This document shows, one piece after another, positions 27,236 to 34,733 of a DNA stretch of 45,286 nucleotides. Under the pieces are notes generated by a model that saw nothing but the letters and a program-made list of their open reading frames with translations, did not search any database and was not told the origin of the DNA. A program made the position numbers and the translations under genes. Within the stretch, counting starts at the first letter, position 1; every line of letters begins with the position of its first letter. The DNA comes from Bacteroidales bacterium UBA3764 (GTDB taxonomy: Bacteria > Bacteroidota > Bacteroidia > Bacteroidales > UBA932): positions 1-45,286 of the forward strand of contig DFFY01000113.1 of NCBI GenBank assembly GCA_002371115.1. The letters are read 5' to 3'.

Positions 27236-28659
27236 TGCTGATAGCGCTTCTCATATCTGTTATTCTGGAGGGGATTGTCATTTCCTCGCCGGCACACCCG
27301 AATCTGGACGATACCGTGCAGAGCAATTACCGCAGCGTGTCCTACACCCAGAACAACCGCACGGCCTATGTGGAAGTGCAGGAGGGGGGGGCATTATATG
27401 GCGTGAAGCTGGTGTTCCAGCATTTGGATCCGGAGGCCCGAAAACTGGAGCGTTACGCGCATGTGAAGATTGATATCTCCGGCGCCATTGTCGAGGAGAA
27501 TGGAAGGCTCATCCGCGAAATCCCCAACGGTGCCGTCCTTTCCGTGGAACCGGGTACGGCGGCCGATGTTCCCGTCCGTCTTTGCAGGGTGAGCGAACTC
27601 TCAGAGGATGACCTGTATACCTGGGTAAGTATCCCGGAAAGTGAATTCGTCTTCAAAGACGGATCCTACTGCGATATCCTGGAGTCCTATGCCGGTATGA
27701 TGGGCACCTGGCAGACGCTGCTCACCGACAGCGCCGGGAACCCTTTCTATGCCGTGTTCAATCCCCGCGTTCCCTGGCGCCGAATGGGAAAAGGCGTACC
27801 GCAGGGAAGGGGAACGGTTTCCGGCATCCTGGTCCGGTCCGACCTTGTCCGCTATGGGAAAATTCACGCTCCGCAAATCCGTGTCCTGGAAGAAGAAGAT
27901 TTTGCCTTCGACTGGACCGGCCCGTCATCCTTCTCTACCATCTGTGAGTGGAACTGGAATGACAACGCCGATGCGTTCAACACTACAGAAGGCGTGATGC
28001 ATTATATCAAACGCCAGAAAGTGCTCCCGGATGTGGGAAAGGGATACGTCTGGACAGACTTCGAGGCGTCCACCTACCGCGGAAGGGACCTCAATAACCC
28101 GGAAATAGAACCCGACAAGGGCTATGTCCGCGGACACCGCGGGCAGGTTCTCAGGGGATCCATGCAGGTGCGGACCATGGCCAAAAACTGGTGGGATTGG
28201 GGGAATGAATGCGGCAATGCCGTGGAGCTGCAGTTCTCCACGGAGGGAATTACCGGGGAGACACTGGTGCTGGATTTCAATTTCGCAGCAGGGGACAACA
28301 GTGCGTACAACACCCGGATGTGCCCGGTCTATTGGGGAGTGGAGGTATCTACGGACAATCATACCTTCGCCATGCTGGATATTCCTCCCATTACATTGCG
28401 GCCTTTGCCCTGGTGGGAAAAGGAGATTGACGGTGTGCATTATGTGACTTCGCTGGAATGCGGACTGGGCCTTACCGCCCATCAGGTCCGTCTTCCTTCT
28501 TCCCTTTTGGGCCAGAAGGAAGTGTACGTGCGCATTTGTCCTGTCAGCCGACAGGCCTATACGCTGGCTCCCGAGGGCTCGGACAACTGGTCCCTCCGTC
28601 CCAATCAGGAGAACTGGACATCCATTGAGTTTGGAACTATAGCTGTTCGATACAAATGA
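27235..28659 (+). CDS. DUF5689-like protein without BACON domains or lipobox (paralogue 3)
   Basis: A 474-residue member of the same family. It begins inside the DUF5689 first strand (VILEGIVISSPAHPNLDD, compare LSLEGYIVSDNAS in paralogue 2), carries VPWRRMGKGVPQGRGTVSG and ends IAVRYK. The ATG overlaps the previous stop by one base (TAATG), so translation is coupled. There is no lipobox; the hydrophobic start MLIALLISVIL may double as a signal peptide, or the 5' part may have been lost. An 8-G run at codons 50-52 could make it phase-variable. The next gene overlaps it by ATGA. Confidence 0.75.
   Translation: MLIALLISVILEGIVISSPAHPNLDDTVQSNYRSVSYTQNNRTAYVEVQEGGALYGVKLVFQHLDPEARKLERYAHVKIDISGAIVEENGRLIREIPNGAVLSVEPGTAADVPVRLCRVSELSEDDLYTWVSIPESEFVFKDGSYCDILESYAGMMGTWQTLLTDSAGNPFYAVFNPRVPWRRMGKGVPQGRGTVSGILVRSDLVRYGKIHAPQIRVLEEEDFAFDWTGPSSFSTICEWNWNDNADAFNTTEGVMHYIKRQKVLPDVGKGYVWTDFEASTYRGRDLNNPEIEPDKGYVRGHRGQVLRGSMQVRTMAKNWWDWGNECGNAVELQFSTEGITGETLVLDFNFAAGDNSAYNTRMCPVYWGVEVSTDNHTFAMLDIPPITLRPLPWWEKEIDGVHYVTSLECGLGLTAHQVRLPSSLLGQKEVYVRICPVSRQAYTLAPEGSDNWSLRPNQENWTSIEFGTIAVRYK
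27384..27391. repeat. 8-G homopolymer inside a coding region
   Basis: Eight consecutive G residues encode part of EGG at codons 50-52 of the third DUF5689-like gene. Loss or gain of one G would truncate the protein early. Confidence 0.9.
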
Positions 28660-30347
28660 CCTTGGTGAGTTTCATATTGCAGGCGTTGCTGCCGGTATTG
28701 CTGTCGGGAACCCCCGACGGAAGTCTGTCGTTGACATACACTTACCAAGGAGCCTTCTATGCCGTTACAAGTCCGGACGGGGGAGAAACCTGGTCCGGCC
28801 CTTCGTCCCTTCAAAGACAGGCCTCCGTCGCGATGAACGAGGCTGGGAATCCCGTCCGCCTTCGCAGCGGGATGCTTATCCGCCCTGTACAGAAGGACAG
28901 CACAACCGTGGGCGTAGAGGCATCCATGGATAAAGGAAACCATTGGATGTCCTTCGGTGGTACCATCGCCATAGACCAAAAGGTGTCTGATGGCCGTAAC
29001 CGGCCGGTACTGATTCCGCTCAAAAACGGAAGAATGGCCATGTTCTCCCAAGCGCACGGATACGAATGGGTCTATAGGAGTGAATCGGCCGATTTCGGTC
29101 AATCCTGGTCCAAGCCGGAGCGTTCCTTCTATTCACCTTTTACAGATTATTCCGTCACCCTTCTTCCCAGCGGCAAGTGGCTGCTGGTGAAAAATGGCCG
29201 TTTGGACCAGCGGCTTTGCTATGTTCCTGACGGGCTGTATGTTTATATTTCGGACGACGAAGGGTCCTCCTGGTACGGCGGCATGCGTCTTGACGGACGT
29301 GTAGATGCCGTGAAACCGGTGGCCTGTGCTCCCGGAAACGGCTCCATTTACATCTGTTGGACTTATGCTCCGGAAGACGGAAGCGCCGCTGAAATCCGTT
29401 TTGCCGTTACCTCGGAGGTGGAAGTTGGCCAAAGTACGCTTGACGTGATTAAGGACGCCTCCAGGGTTAGGACAATCATCGACAAGAATAAAGAAGCCAG
29501 GGCTGAATATGACATTTGGTGGAAGAAAGTGACGGACGCAAGAGGAACCTGGGCAGGCAAACCCATTCGCGTGGCAACCTTCAATATCGAATACAAGCAC
29601 GATGACCCCAAGCGTCCTGCCTGGGAGGAAAGGCTGCCTTATGTAAACTGGGTTGTCCGGGAATACGGTTTCGATGTCTTGGGTGTTCAGGAGCCGTTTG
29701 AACCGGAATACCACGACTTGGAACAATTGCTGGGAGACGAGTACGAGTCCATCTTTGCCTCTACGAATCTGGAAAAGCCGGATTTCTCAAACGCGATTTT
29801 CTGGAAGCGCTCCCGTGTGGAAAAACTGGACGACGGCATTTTCTGGTATACAGAGAATCCGGGCCAAAAGAATGGTTTTGGCGGCGGCAGTTCACGCCTT
29901 TGCATCTGGGCGAAGTTTCGCGATAAAGAAACGGGGAAGGTTTTCTATCACTTCAATTCGCACTACGATTTTCTCAGCGACGAAGCCATGCTTGTCAGTT
30001 CCCGTCTGCTGCTGAATAAGATTCGGGAGATTGCCGGGACTTATCCTTCATTCTGCACCGGAGACTTCAACTGCTCGGACGGTCATCCGGCCCTTAACTG
30101 GATAGAGCACAGCGGCTTCATGGTGGACGCAAAAAAGAAAGCAGCCAAGGCCGAGAATGCGGCCTACTCCTCTATGCGGCGGTATGCACCGACCGTGGAG
30201 AAAAACGGCTACCAGCTGGATCACATTTATGTGACAAGCGGCAGCACAAAAGTAAAATACTGGAAACTCATTATGGATGAGCATGACGGAATGCGCGGCG
30301 GGTCAGACCATATGCCTATATACATTGACTGGATGATATCAAACTAA
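28656..30347 (+). CDS. secreted BNR-repeat/endonuclease-exonuclease-phosphatase fusion
   Basis: A 563-residue protein with a hydrophobic signal-like start. The first about 270 residues are sialidase-type BNR/Asp-box propeller repeats (SPDGGETWSGP, SADFGQSWSKP, SDDEGSSWYGG), too few for a full six-bladed sialidase. From about 303 an EEP phosphoesterase domain starts (IRVATFNIEY) with Asn310, Glu346 (VQEPF), Asp470/Asn472 (GDFN), QLDHIYV and Asp551/His552 (SDHMP), so catalytic residues are intact. EEP enzymes cut phosphoester or phosphodiester bonds in nucleic acids, phospholipids or inositol phosphates. The propeller may bind the substrate or be a worn-down enzyme. Overlaps the upstream gene by ATGA; a small-peptide gene follows after 11 bases. 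Confidence 0.85.
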   Translation: MTLVSFILQALLPVLLSGTPDGSLSLTYTYQGAFYAVTSPDGGETWSGPSSLQRQASVAMNEAGNPVRLRSGMLIRPVQKDSTTVGVEASMDKGNHWMSFGGTIAIDQKVSDGRNRPVLIPLKNGRMAMFSQAHGYEWVYRSESADFGQSWSKPERSFYSPFTDYSVTLLPSGKWLLVKNGRLDQRLCYVPDGLYVYISDDEGSSWYGGMRLDGRVDAVKPVACAPGNGSIYICWTYAPEDGSAAEIRFAVTSEVEVGQSTLDVIKDASRVRTIIDKNKEARAEYDIWWKKVTDARGTWAGKPIRVATFNIEYKHDDPKRPAWEERLPYVNWVVREYGFDVLGVQEPFEPEYHDLEQLLGDEYESIFASTNLEKPDFSNAIFWKRSRVEKLDDGIFWYTENPGQKNGFGGGSSRLCIWAKFRDKETGKVFYHFNSHYDFLSDEAMLVSSRLLLNKIREIAGTYPSFCTGDFNCSDGHPALNWIEHSGFMVDAKKKAAKAENAAYSSMRRYAPTVEKNGYQLDHIYVTSGSTKVKYWKLIMDEHDGMRGGSDHMPIYIDWMISN

Positions 30348-30358
30348 GAACCATACAT

Positions 30359-30520
30359 ATGAAAAAAATCCCGAAAATGACCTATCCCTGTCCTACGACA
30401 GAGGAAGTGGAGTTGCACCCGGGCAACCATTTGTGCCAGGCCAGTGCAACGGACTCTATGATTCCGGGAACTTTGCCGGAAGGTGATTTGTTCATCGAAG
30501 ATTTTGTTTCCATTATTTAA
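30359..30520 (+). CDS. small acidic-tailed peptide, 53 aa (family member 1)
   Basis: ATG at 30359 to TAA at 30518-30520. It has no signal peptide. It reads Y-P-C-P-T-T-E-E-V-E-L, then HLCQAS, then an acidic end (EGDLFIED). The pattern YxxPxxExVxL...LCxAS with an acidic tail recurs in the next peptide and, more loosely, in the one at 38946. It begins 11 bases after the EEP fusion stop, and the following peptide starts 11 bases after it. The packing and shared pattern support it as a real gene. Function unknown; possible roles are a secreted peptide, chaperone-like partner or regulator of the surface lipoproteins beside it. Confidence 0.65.
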   Translation: MKKIPKMTYPCPTTEEVELHPGNHLCQASATDSMIPGTLPEGDLFIEDFVSII

Positions 30521-30531
30521 ACCACTGGATT

Positions 30532-30660
30532 ATGAAGCAAAAAGAGTTTTATACGACACCGCAGTCGGAAGATATTCTGATTGTGCCCAACCAGGTGCTT
30601 TGCGTAAGCATTCCCGAGAATATGGGTGAAGAAGATTTGTTTAATGAAGATAATGAATAA
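30532..30660 (+). CDS. small acidic-tailed peptide, 42 aa (family member 2)
   Basis: ATG at 30532 to TAA at 30658-30660. It reads FYTTPQSEDILIVPNQVLCV then a very acidic tail (GEEDLFNEDNE). The order tyrosine, PxxE/D, alternating hydrophobics, LC, acidic tail matches peptide 1. It sits directly before the GLUG lipoprotein: one base separates its stop from an upstream in-frame ATG of that gene. No signal peptide. Small proteins of this look occur beside surface-protein genes in many Bacteroidales, but I know of no assigned function. Confidence 0.65.
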   Translation: MKQKEFYTTPQSEDILIVPNQVLCVSIPENMGEEDLFNEDNE

Positions 30661-30673
30661 AATGTCCTATACT

Positions 30674-33600
30674 ATGAAGAAAAACATCGTTTTGACGGCT
30701 GTTGTCCTGACAGCCATCGGCCTTGTGCTGTCTTGCGCCAAGGAAACTCCTGCTCCGGAGGAGAAGCCCGTTGATCCTCAGGAGGAAGTTAAAACCAATC
30801 CCTCCGTTATTAAGGCGGGTATTCCGGAGGAGATTACCAAAGTCTCCCTTACAGATGAAGGTGTTGGTAATGGTATGTCCCTTGCCTGGCAGGCTGACGA
30901 TAAACTTCGCGTGATTGCTACTGCTGGTGGTGACGGGAATGAACAGTTTACCATCAAGGATGGATATTCTGCAACGAGTGCCGAATTTGAAGGTACTCCT
31001 GTTGAAGGCACGGCATTTACGGTATTCTATCCTGGCACTTACGACGATGTCGCAGCCCTCAATGCCCGCAACTACACTTCTCAGGTTCAGGATGGCAATG
31101 GCCGCACTGCTCATCTGGAGTGGAATGCTATCGAGACCGGAGTGGGCGATTATTCAACCGTGACTTTCTCCAATAAACAGAATGGCGCCCTGCGCTTTAT
31201 ACTGCAACTTCCGGACAGTTTCACCAAGGTTAAAAAAGTGGCCTTGAAGGCTTCGGATAATATTTTTAGCACCACGAATGCAGGTAATGTCCTGACCGAT
31301 GAACTGGTTCTTACGCTGAAAGATGGTTCGAATGATTATATCACTCTGGGTGGCGACAAAGTACTCACCGCTTATATGATGGTCTCTTGGAATGACAACA
31401 CCATTCCCGGGAACACAGACCTCCAGATTGAAGTCTGGGGAGACCCTGAACTTCCTTGGGTAAAGACCAAGAAAGTTGCCGCCGGTGGCTACACCATTGC
31501 CGGTGGCAAGGTGACCAACATTAAACTCAATGATGAAAACTGGGACGAGCCGCTCTTCTGGGGAGGTTCGGGCACCGATTCGGATCCTTACCAGATCAAG
31601 ACGCTGCAGAACCTTAAAAACATCAAACTTGCCAGAACAGAAAACGTTAAGGTGTACTTCAAATTGATTGATGATATTGACATGAGCTCGGTCTCCGCTA
31701 CAGGTGAGGAGAAATGGGGCATGTTTAATGGGTCTCAAGATAATGCCACCAAGTATCCTGTCAATTTTGACGGTAATAATCACACTATAAGCAATTTCTC
31801 TCTTACGCGTTCCGGCGCAAGTTTCTTCGGCATTCTTAAGAATAGCGAGGTAAAGGATTTGACTTTTGAGAATGTGACCCTTTCCAATGCTGTTGATTCA
31901 GACGTAAACTCTATTGCAATTATTGCTTATGATACGCAACTGTGTACCATTTCCAATGTTGATGTTACCGGAGCCACTTTGACCTCTCTTATCTCCATTT
32001 CAGATAACACCAAGGGAACCGGTGGTCTTATCGGACGCATGATGGATGGCACTGTTGAAAATTGTGATATCACTGATCTTTCTATTATATCGAGTTCAAC
32101 ACGAGTCGGTGGCATAGTAGGTGTTATCCCTGGTTCTTCTAATCTTACCAGGAGCATTGAAAACTGTACAATAACCAATTTCAGCATTGAAGGTACTGAG
32201 CATGTGGGTGGGGTTGCTGGACGAATCTCGGCAAATACTGGCACCTCTGTTACAGGTTGCTCACTTACCCAGGGCACAACACCGTGGACGGGAATATCCG
32301 GTTCCAGTTCTTCTGTAGGCGGTATTGTGGGTGAATCCGGTGGCTCCGTGAATCTTACAAACAATGTTGTAACAGCCAATGTCACCGGTACCGATAAGGT
32401 GGGAGGTATCATAGGTTTAGGCTCTGGTGCCACTGTTATCAACAATTGTGATGTGACTGGTAATGTTTCTGGTACGGATACTGCTGCCGATGGGAATGTT
32501 GGGACCGGCGGTATAGCAGGAAATATCACGGGCGCCAATTCCTCCATTACAAATGGCTGTTCCGTGAATGGAACTGTTTCCGGAGGCTTCAGGGTAGGAG
32601 GTGTACTTGGCAGAACTGGCGTTTCCGGTATCAACATCAGCGGAGCAAGTGTGTCCGGAACAGTAAGTGGTAATACGCACGTAGGAGGTATCGTTGGCAG
32701 GCAGCACAATGCGTCCTTCACGGCTTCGGACAACGTGGTTGACGCTACGATAGAAGGCGTAACCAATCTGGGCGGAATTGCCGGGACATTGGCAACCAGC
32801 GCTACCTTGTCAGGGAACAAGGTAGCCGGATTGGTAAAATACACAGTATATAGCAAAGATGACAAATATTCCAAATACGGCGGATTGGTAGGCCTTGCCA
32901 GCGGCAGCGCTACAATTTCAATCTCCAGGAATTTGGTTACAGCCAATGTCCGTGGTTGCGTTAATACCGGTGGTCTTGTCGGAGAGATTAGTGCAACCGC
33001 AGCCGTTACAATAAGCGAATGTGCTTATGAAGGACCTGCGGTCAGTGGATACTCCGAGTCGGGAAGATGGAATTATTCCGTCAATGGTGTCCGCCGTGTA
33101 GGCGCTCTTGTTGGTTATGTTAGTTTGAATGCTGCTCATAAGGTGAGCAACTGCTATGCAAGCGGAAACCTTTGCGTCAACGACGGTTGGTCCGGCGGTC
33201 TCGTTGGCTGGTCGGCTGCAGGCAGCAAGCTGGCACTTTCAAATTCATACTCAACGGTGGATGTTACCAATACGGCCGGCAATGTTTTAGGCGGCATCAT
33301 CGGCGGTATCGGATATGGCGCTTTGGAACATGATACCTGTAAAACCGAAACTTCCAATGTCTCTGTTGTGAAATGTATATCGTGGGGCTCTGTCGATTAT
33401 GTTTTAAACAACAATGGTTATGGCGCAATTCTCGGCAATGGCTCCTGGAAAGCTACGCTGACAGACAATTACCGTAAGAACGGGATGACTGTCAAGAATC
33501 TCAGTGGGGCGAAGTCTATGAGCAATGATCCCAACACATCTGCATCCTCTCCGAATACGAAATGGACCCACGATGGTATCGAGGCAGGGGGCTCCGCTAC

Positions 33601-33691
33601 GATAAGCGCTGTTGCAGCAAATCTCGGCTGGGACTCTGGCATATGGGATCTCAGCGGAGCTAAGCCTGCGCTGAAAAACCTTCCTGAATAA
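30674..33691 (+). CDS. GLUG-repeat surface lipoprotein with fimbrillin-like N-terminus (paralogue 1)
   Basis: I chose ATG 30674 because it gives a standard lipoprotein signal (MKKNIVLTAVV..GLVLSC); ATG 30662 is an alternative. The 1005-residue protein has an acidic/proline linker, a fimbrillin-like beta domain (about 45-290, with SLAWQADDKLRVI and FTVFYPGTYDD), and then EPLFWGGSGTDSDPYQIKTL opening a right-handed beta-helix. I count 14 GLUG-type repeats of the form GGxxG (GGLIGRMMDG, GGIVGVIPGS and so on). Such proteins act as adhesins or substrate-binding surface proteins. It is more AT-rich than the Sus genes. The same architecture recurs at 34734 with 8 repeats. Confidence 0.85.
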   Translation: MKKNIVLTAVVLTAIGLVLSCAKETPAPEEKPVDPQEEVKTNPSVIKAGIPEEITKVSLTDEGVGNGMSLAWQADDKLRVIATAGGDGNEQFTIKDGYSATSAEFEGTPVEGTAFTVFYPGTYDDVAALNARNYTSQVQDGNGRTAHLEWNAIETGVGDYSTVTFSNKQNGALRFILQLPDSFTKVKKVALKASDNIFSTTNAGNVLTDELVLTLKDGSNDYITLGGDKVLTAYMMVSWNDNTIPGNTDLQIEVWGDPELPWVKTKKVAAGGYTIAGGKVTNIKLNDENWDEPLFWGGSGTDSDPYQIKTLQNLKNIKLARTENVKVYFKLIDDIDMSSVSATGEEKWGMFNGSQDNATKYPVNFDGNNHTISNFSLTRSGASFFGILKNSEVKDLTFENVTLSNAVDSDVNSIAIIAYDTQLCTISNVDVTGATLTSLISISDNTKGTGGLIGRMMDGTVENCDITDLSIISSSTRVGGIVGVIPGSSNLTRSIENCTITNFSIEGTEHVGGVAGRISANTGTSVTGCSLTQGTTPWTGISGSSSSVGGIVGESGGSVNLTNNVVTANVTGTDKVGGIIGLGSGATVINNCDVTGNVSGTDTAADGNVGTGGIAGNITGANSSITNGCSVNGTVSGGFRVGGVLGRTGVSGINISGASVSGTVSGNTHVGGIVGRQHNASFTASDNVVDATIEGVTNLGGIAGTLATSATLSGNKVAGLVKYTVYSKDDKYSKYGGLVGLASGSATISISRNLVTANVRGCVNTGGLVGEISATAAVTISECAYEGPAVSGYSESGRWNYSVNGVRRVGALVGYVSLNAAHKVSNCYASGNLCVNDGWSGGLVGWSAAGSKLALSNSYSTVDVTNTAGNVLGGIIGGIGYGALEHDTCKTETSNVSVVKCISWGSVDYVLNNNGYGAILGNGSWKATLTDNYRKNGMTVKNLSGAKSMSNDPNTSASSPNTKWTHDGIEAGGSATISAVAANLGWDSGIWDLSGAKPALKNLPE

Positions 33692-33746
33692 GCTTTTCCC
33701 TCCCGGCGGGCCCAACCCGTCCACCGGGATTTAATTCGTTCTTTGA

Positions 33747-33767
33747 CATACTGTTTACCGTTTTTTG
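33747..33767 (+). repeat. left 21-bp inverted repeat flanking dinD
   Basis: This 21-base stretch (core CATACTGTTTACCG followed by a T run and G) is repeated in inverse orientation at 34685-34705 with one mismatch. The two copies enclose dinD and its upstream region. No target-site duplication next to the repeats was evident. A T-rich promoter-like TATTTTG lies at 33813-33819 inside the enclosed segment. Confidence 0.75.
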
Positions 33768-33848
33768 ATAAAAGCAATAGGAAAAGACTCTTTTTTCGTC
33801 AAAAATTGTTCGTATTTTGCACTCGGAATTATTAATGTGCTGTGAGCT

Positions 33849-34682
33849 ATGAATGAATTGACAAAAGAGGTAGCTTCCCTGTTTGAAAGCATTAAACACT
33901 TCGATGATAGCGGAGTGGAGTTTTGGTCGGCAAGAGAACTCGCCCCTTATCTCGGATACAAGAGATGGGAGAATTTCCTTGAAGTTTTGGAAAAGGCAAA
34001 ACAAGCCTGTAAATCCAGCGTAGGAACCATTCTGAACGATTTTCGTGACGTCACGAAAATCGTAAAGGCGGGTTTTACAGAAAAGCCTACGCAAGACATT
34101 GAATTAACTCGTTATGCCTGTTATTTGGTCGCCCAGAACGGAGATCCCCGTAAGCCGGAGATTGCCCAGGCGCAGACCTACTTTGCTATCCAAACAAGGT
34201 ATGCAGAGATTCAGCAGATGGAAGAGTATCAGGCTCTTACTTCTGAGGAAAGCAAGCGTCTGTTCCTTCGGGAAGAGTTGAGGCGGCACAATGCAAAACT
34301 GGCCGATGCCGCTCATGACGCAGGCGTGGAAACCCCTTTGGATTATGCCGTATTCCAGAATTTTGGATATAAAGGCCTGTATAACGGACTTACAGCCCAA
34401 GGCATTCATAAGAAGAAAGGCTTGAAAAAAGGGCAAAACATCCTTGATCATATGGGTAGCACTGAACTGGCTGCGAACCTGTTTCGCGCTACCCAGGCGG
34501 AAGAAAAAATCCGACGCGAACACATTAAGGGAAAAGATAAAGCCAACGAGGCTCATTATGAAGTTGGGAAGAAGGTGCGAAAGGCCATTGCCGATATAGG
34601 CGGTACCATGCCGGAAGACCTACCCACAGCGGAAAGTATCAAGCAGGTGGAAGCAAAACAGAGGAATCTCTTGGAAGAGTAA
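33849..34682 (+). CDS. dinD: DNA-damage-inducible protein D (DinD)
   Basis: The 277-residue product follows Escherichia coli DinD along its whole length, including the conserved blocks RYACYLVAQNGDP, QTYFAIQTRYAE, FQNFGYKGLY, KKGQNILDHMGSTELAANLF and GGTMPE(D/E)LPT. DinD is an SOS-induced protein reported to inhibit RecA activities. No SOS box was recognised upstream. The gene interrupts an otherwise continuous surface/phosphoester gene run and is flanked by 21-bp inverted repeats. It carries its own terminator and is more AT-rich than the Sus genes, all of which suggest it was inserted. A 28-bp perfect palindrome lies within its coding sequence. Confidence 0.95.
   Translation: MNELTKEVASLFESIKHFDDSGVEFWSARELAPYLGYKRWENFLEVLEKAKQACKSSVGTILNDFRDVTKIVKAGFTEKPTQDIELTRYACYLVAQNGDPRKPEIAQAQTYFAIQTRYAEIQQMEEYQALTSEESKRLFLREELRRHNAKLADAAHDAGVETPLDYAVFQNFGYKGLYNGLTAQGIHKKKGLKKGQNILDHMGSTELAANLFRATQAEEKIRREHIKGKDKANEAHYEVGKKVRKAIADIGGTMPEDLPTAESIKQVEAKQRNLLEE
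34036..34063. repeat. 28-bp perfect palindrome within dinD
   Basis: The half-site ACGATTTTCGTGAC at 34036-34049 is followed immediately by its exact reverse complement at 34050-34063. It encodes residues around NDFRDVTKIV of DinD, so the protein frame is kept. It could be a protein-binding site (the centre is GTGACGTCAC) or form a cruciform/hairpin. Confidence 0.9.
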
Positions 34683-34728
34683 CACAAAAAGCGGTAAACA
34701 GTATGAATTGTTTATCGCTTTTTTTGTG
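34683..34728 (+). terminator. intrinsic terminator after dinD
   Basis: Starting one base after the dinD stop, CACAAAAAGCGGTAAAC pairs with GTTTATCGC and the following T run across a 10-base loop, giving an A-stem-loop-T terminator that could work in both directions. It ends 5 bases before the next gene's ATG, leaving that gene almost no leader of its own. Confidence 0.8.
34685..34705 (-). repeat. right 21-bp inverted repeat flanking dinD
   Basis: Inverse copy of 33747-33767 with a single mismatch. It coincides with the left half of the dinD terminator, so the repeat may be shared terminator sequence or the end of a mobile cassette. Confidence 0.75.
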
Positions 34729-34733
34729 TGCGT

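Noticed and set aside
31927..32946. 339-codon minus-strand frame with regular proline/threonine repeats
   Set aside because: The repeat rhythm mirrors the GLUG repeats of the plus-strand gene; it is a shadow.
32000..33300. Regular spaced repeats considered as a CRISPR array
   Set aside because: They are diverged GGxxG coding repeats with no fixed nucleotide repeat or spacer length.
33699..33728. GC-rich stem after the first GLUG gene as a terminator
   Set aside because: Imperfect stem with long loop and no T run; too weak to call.
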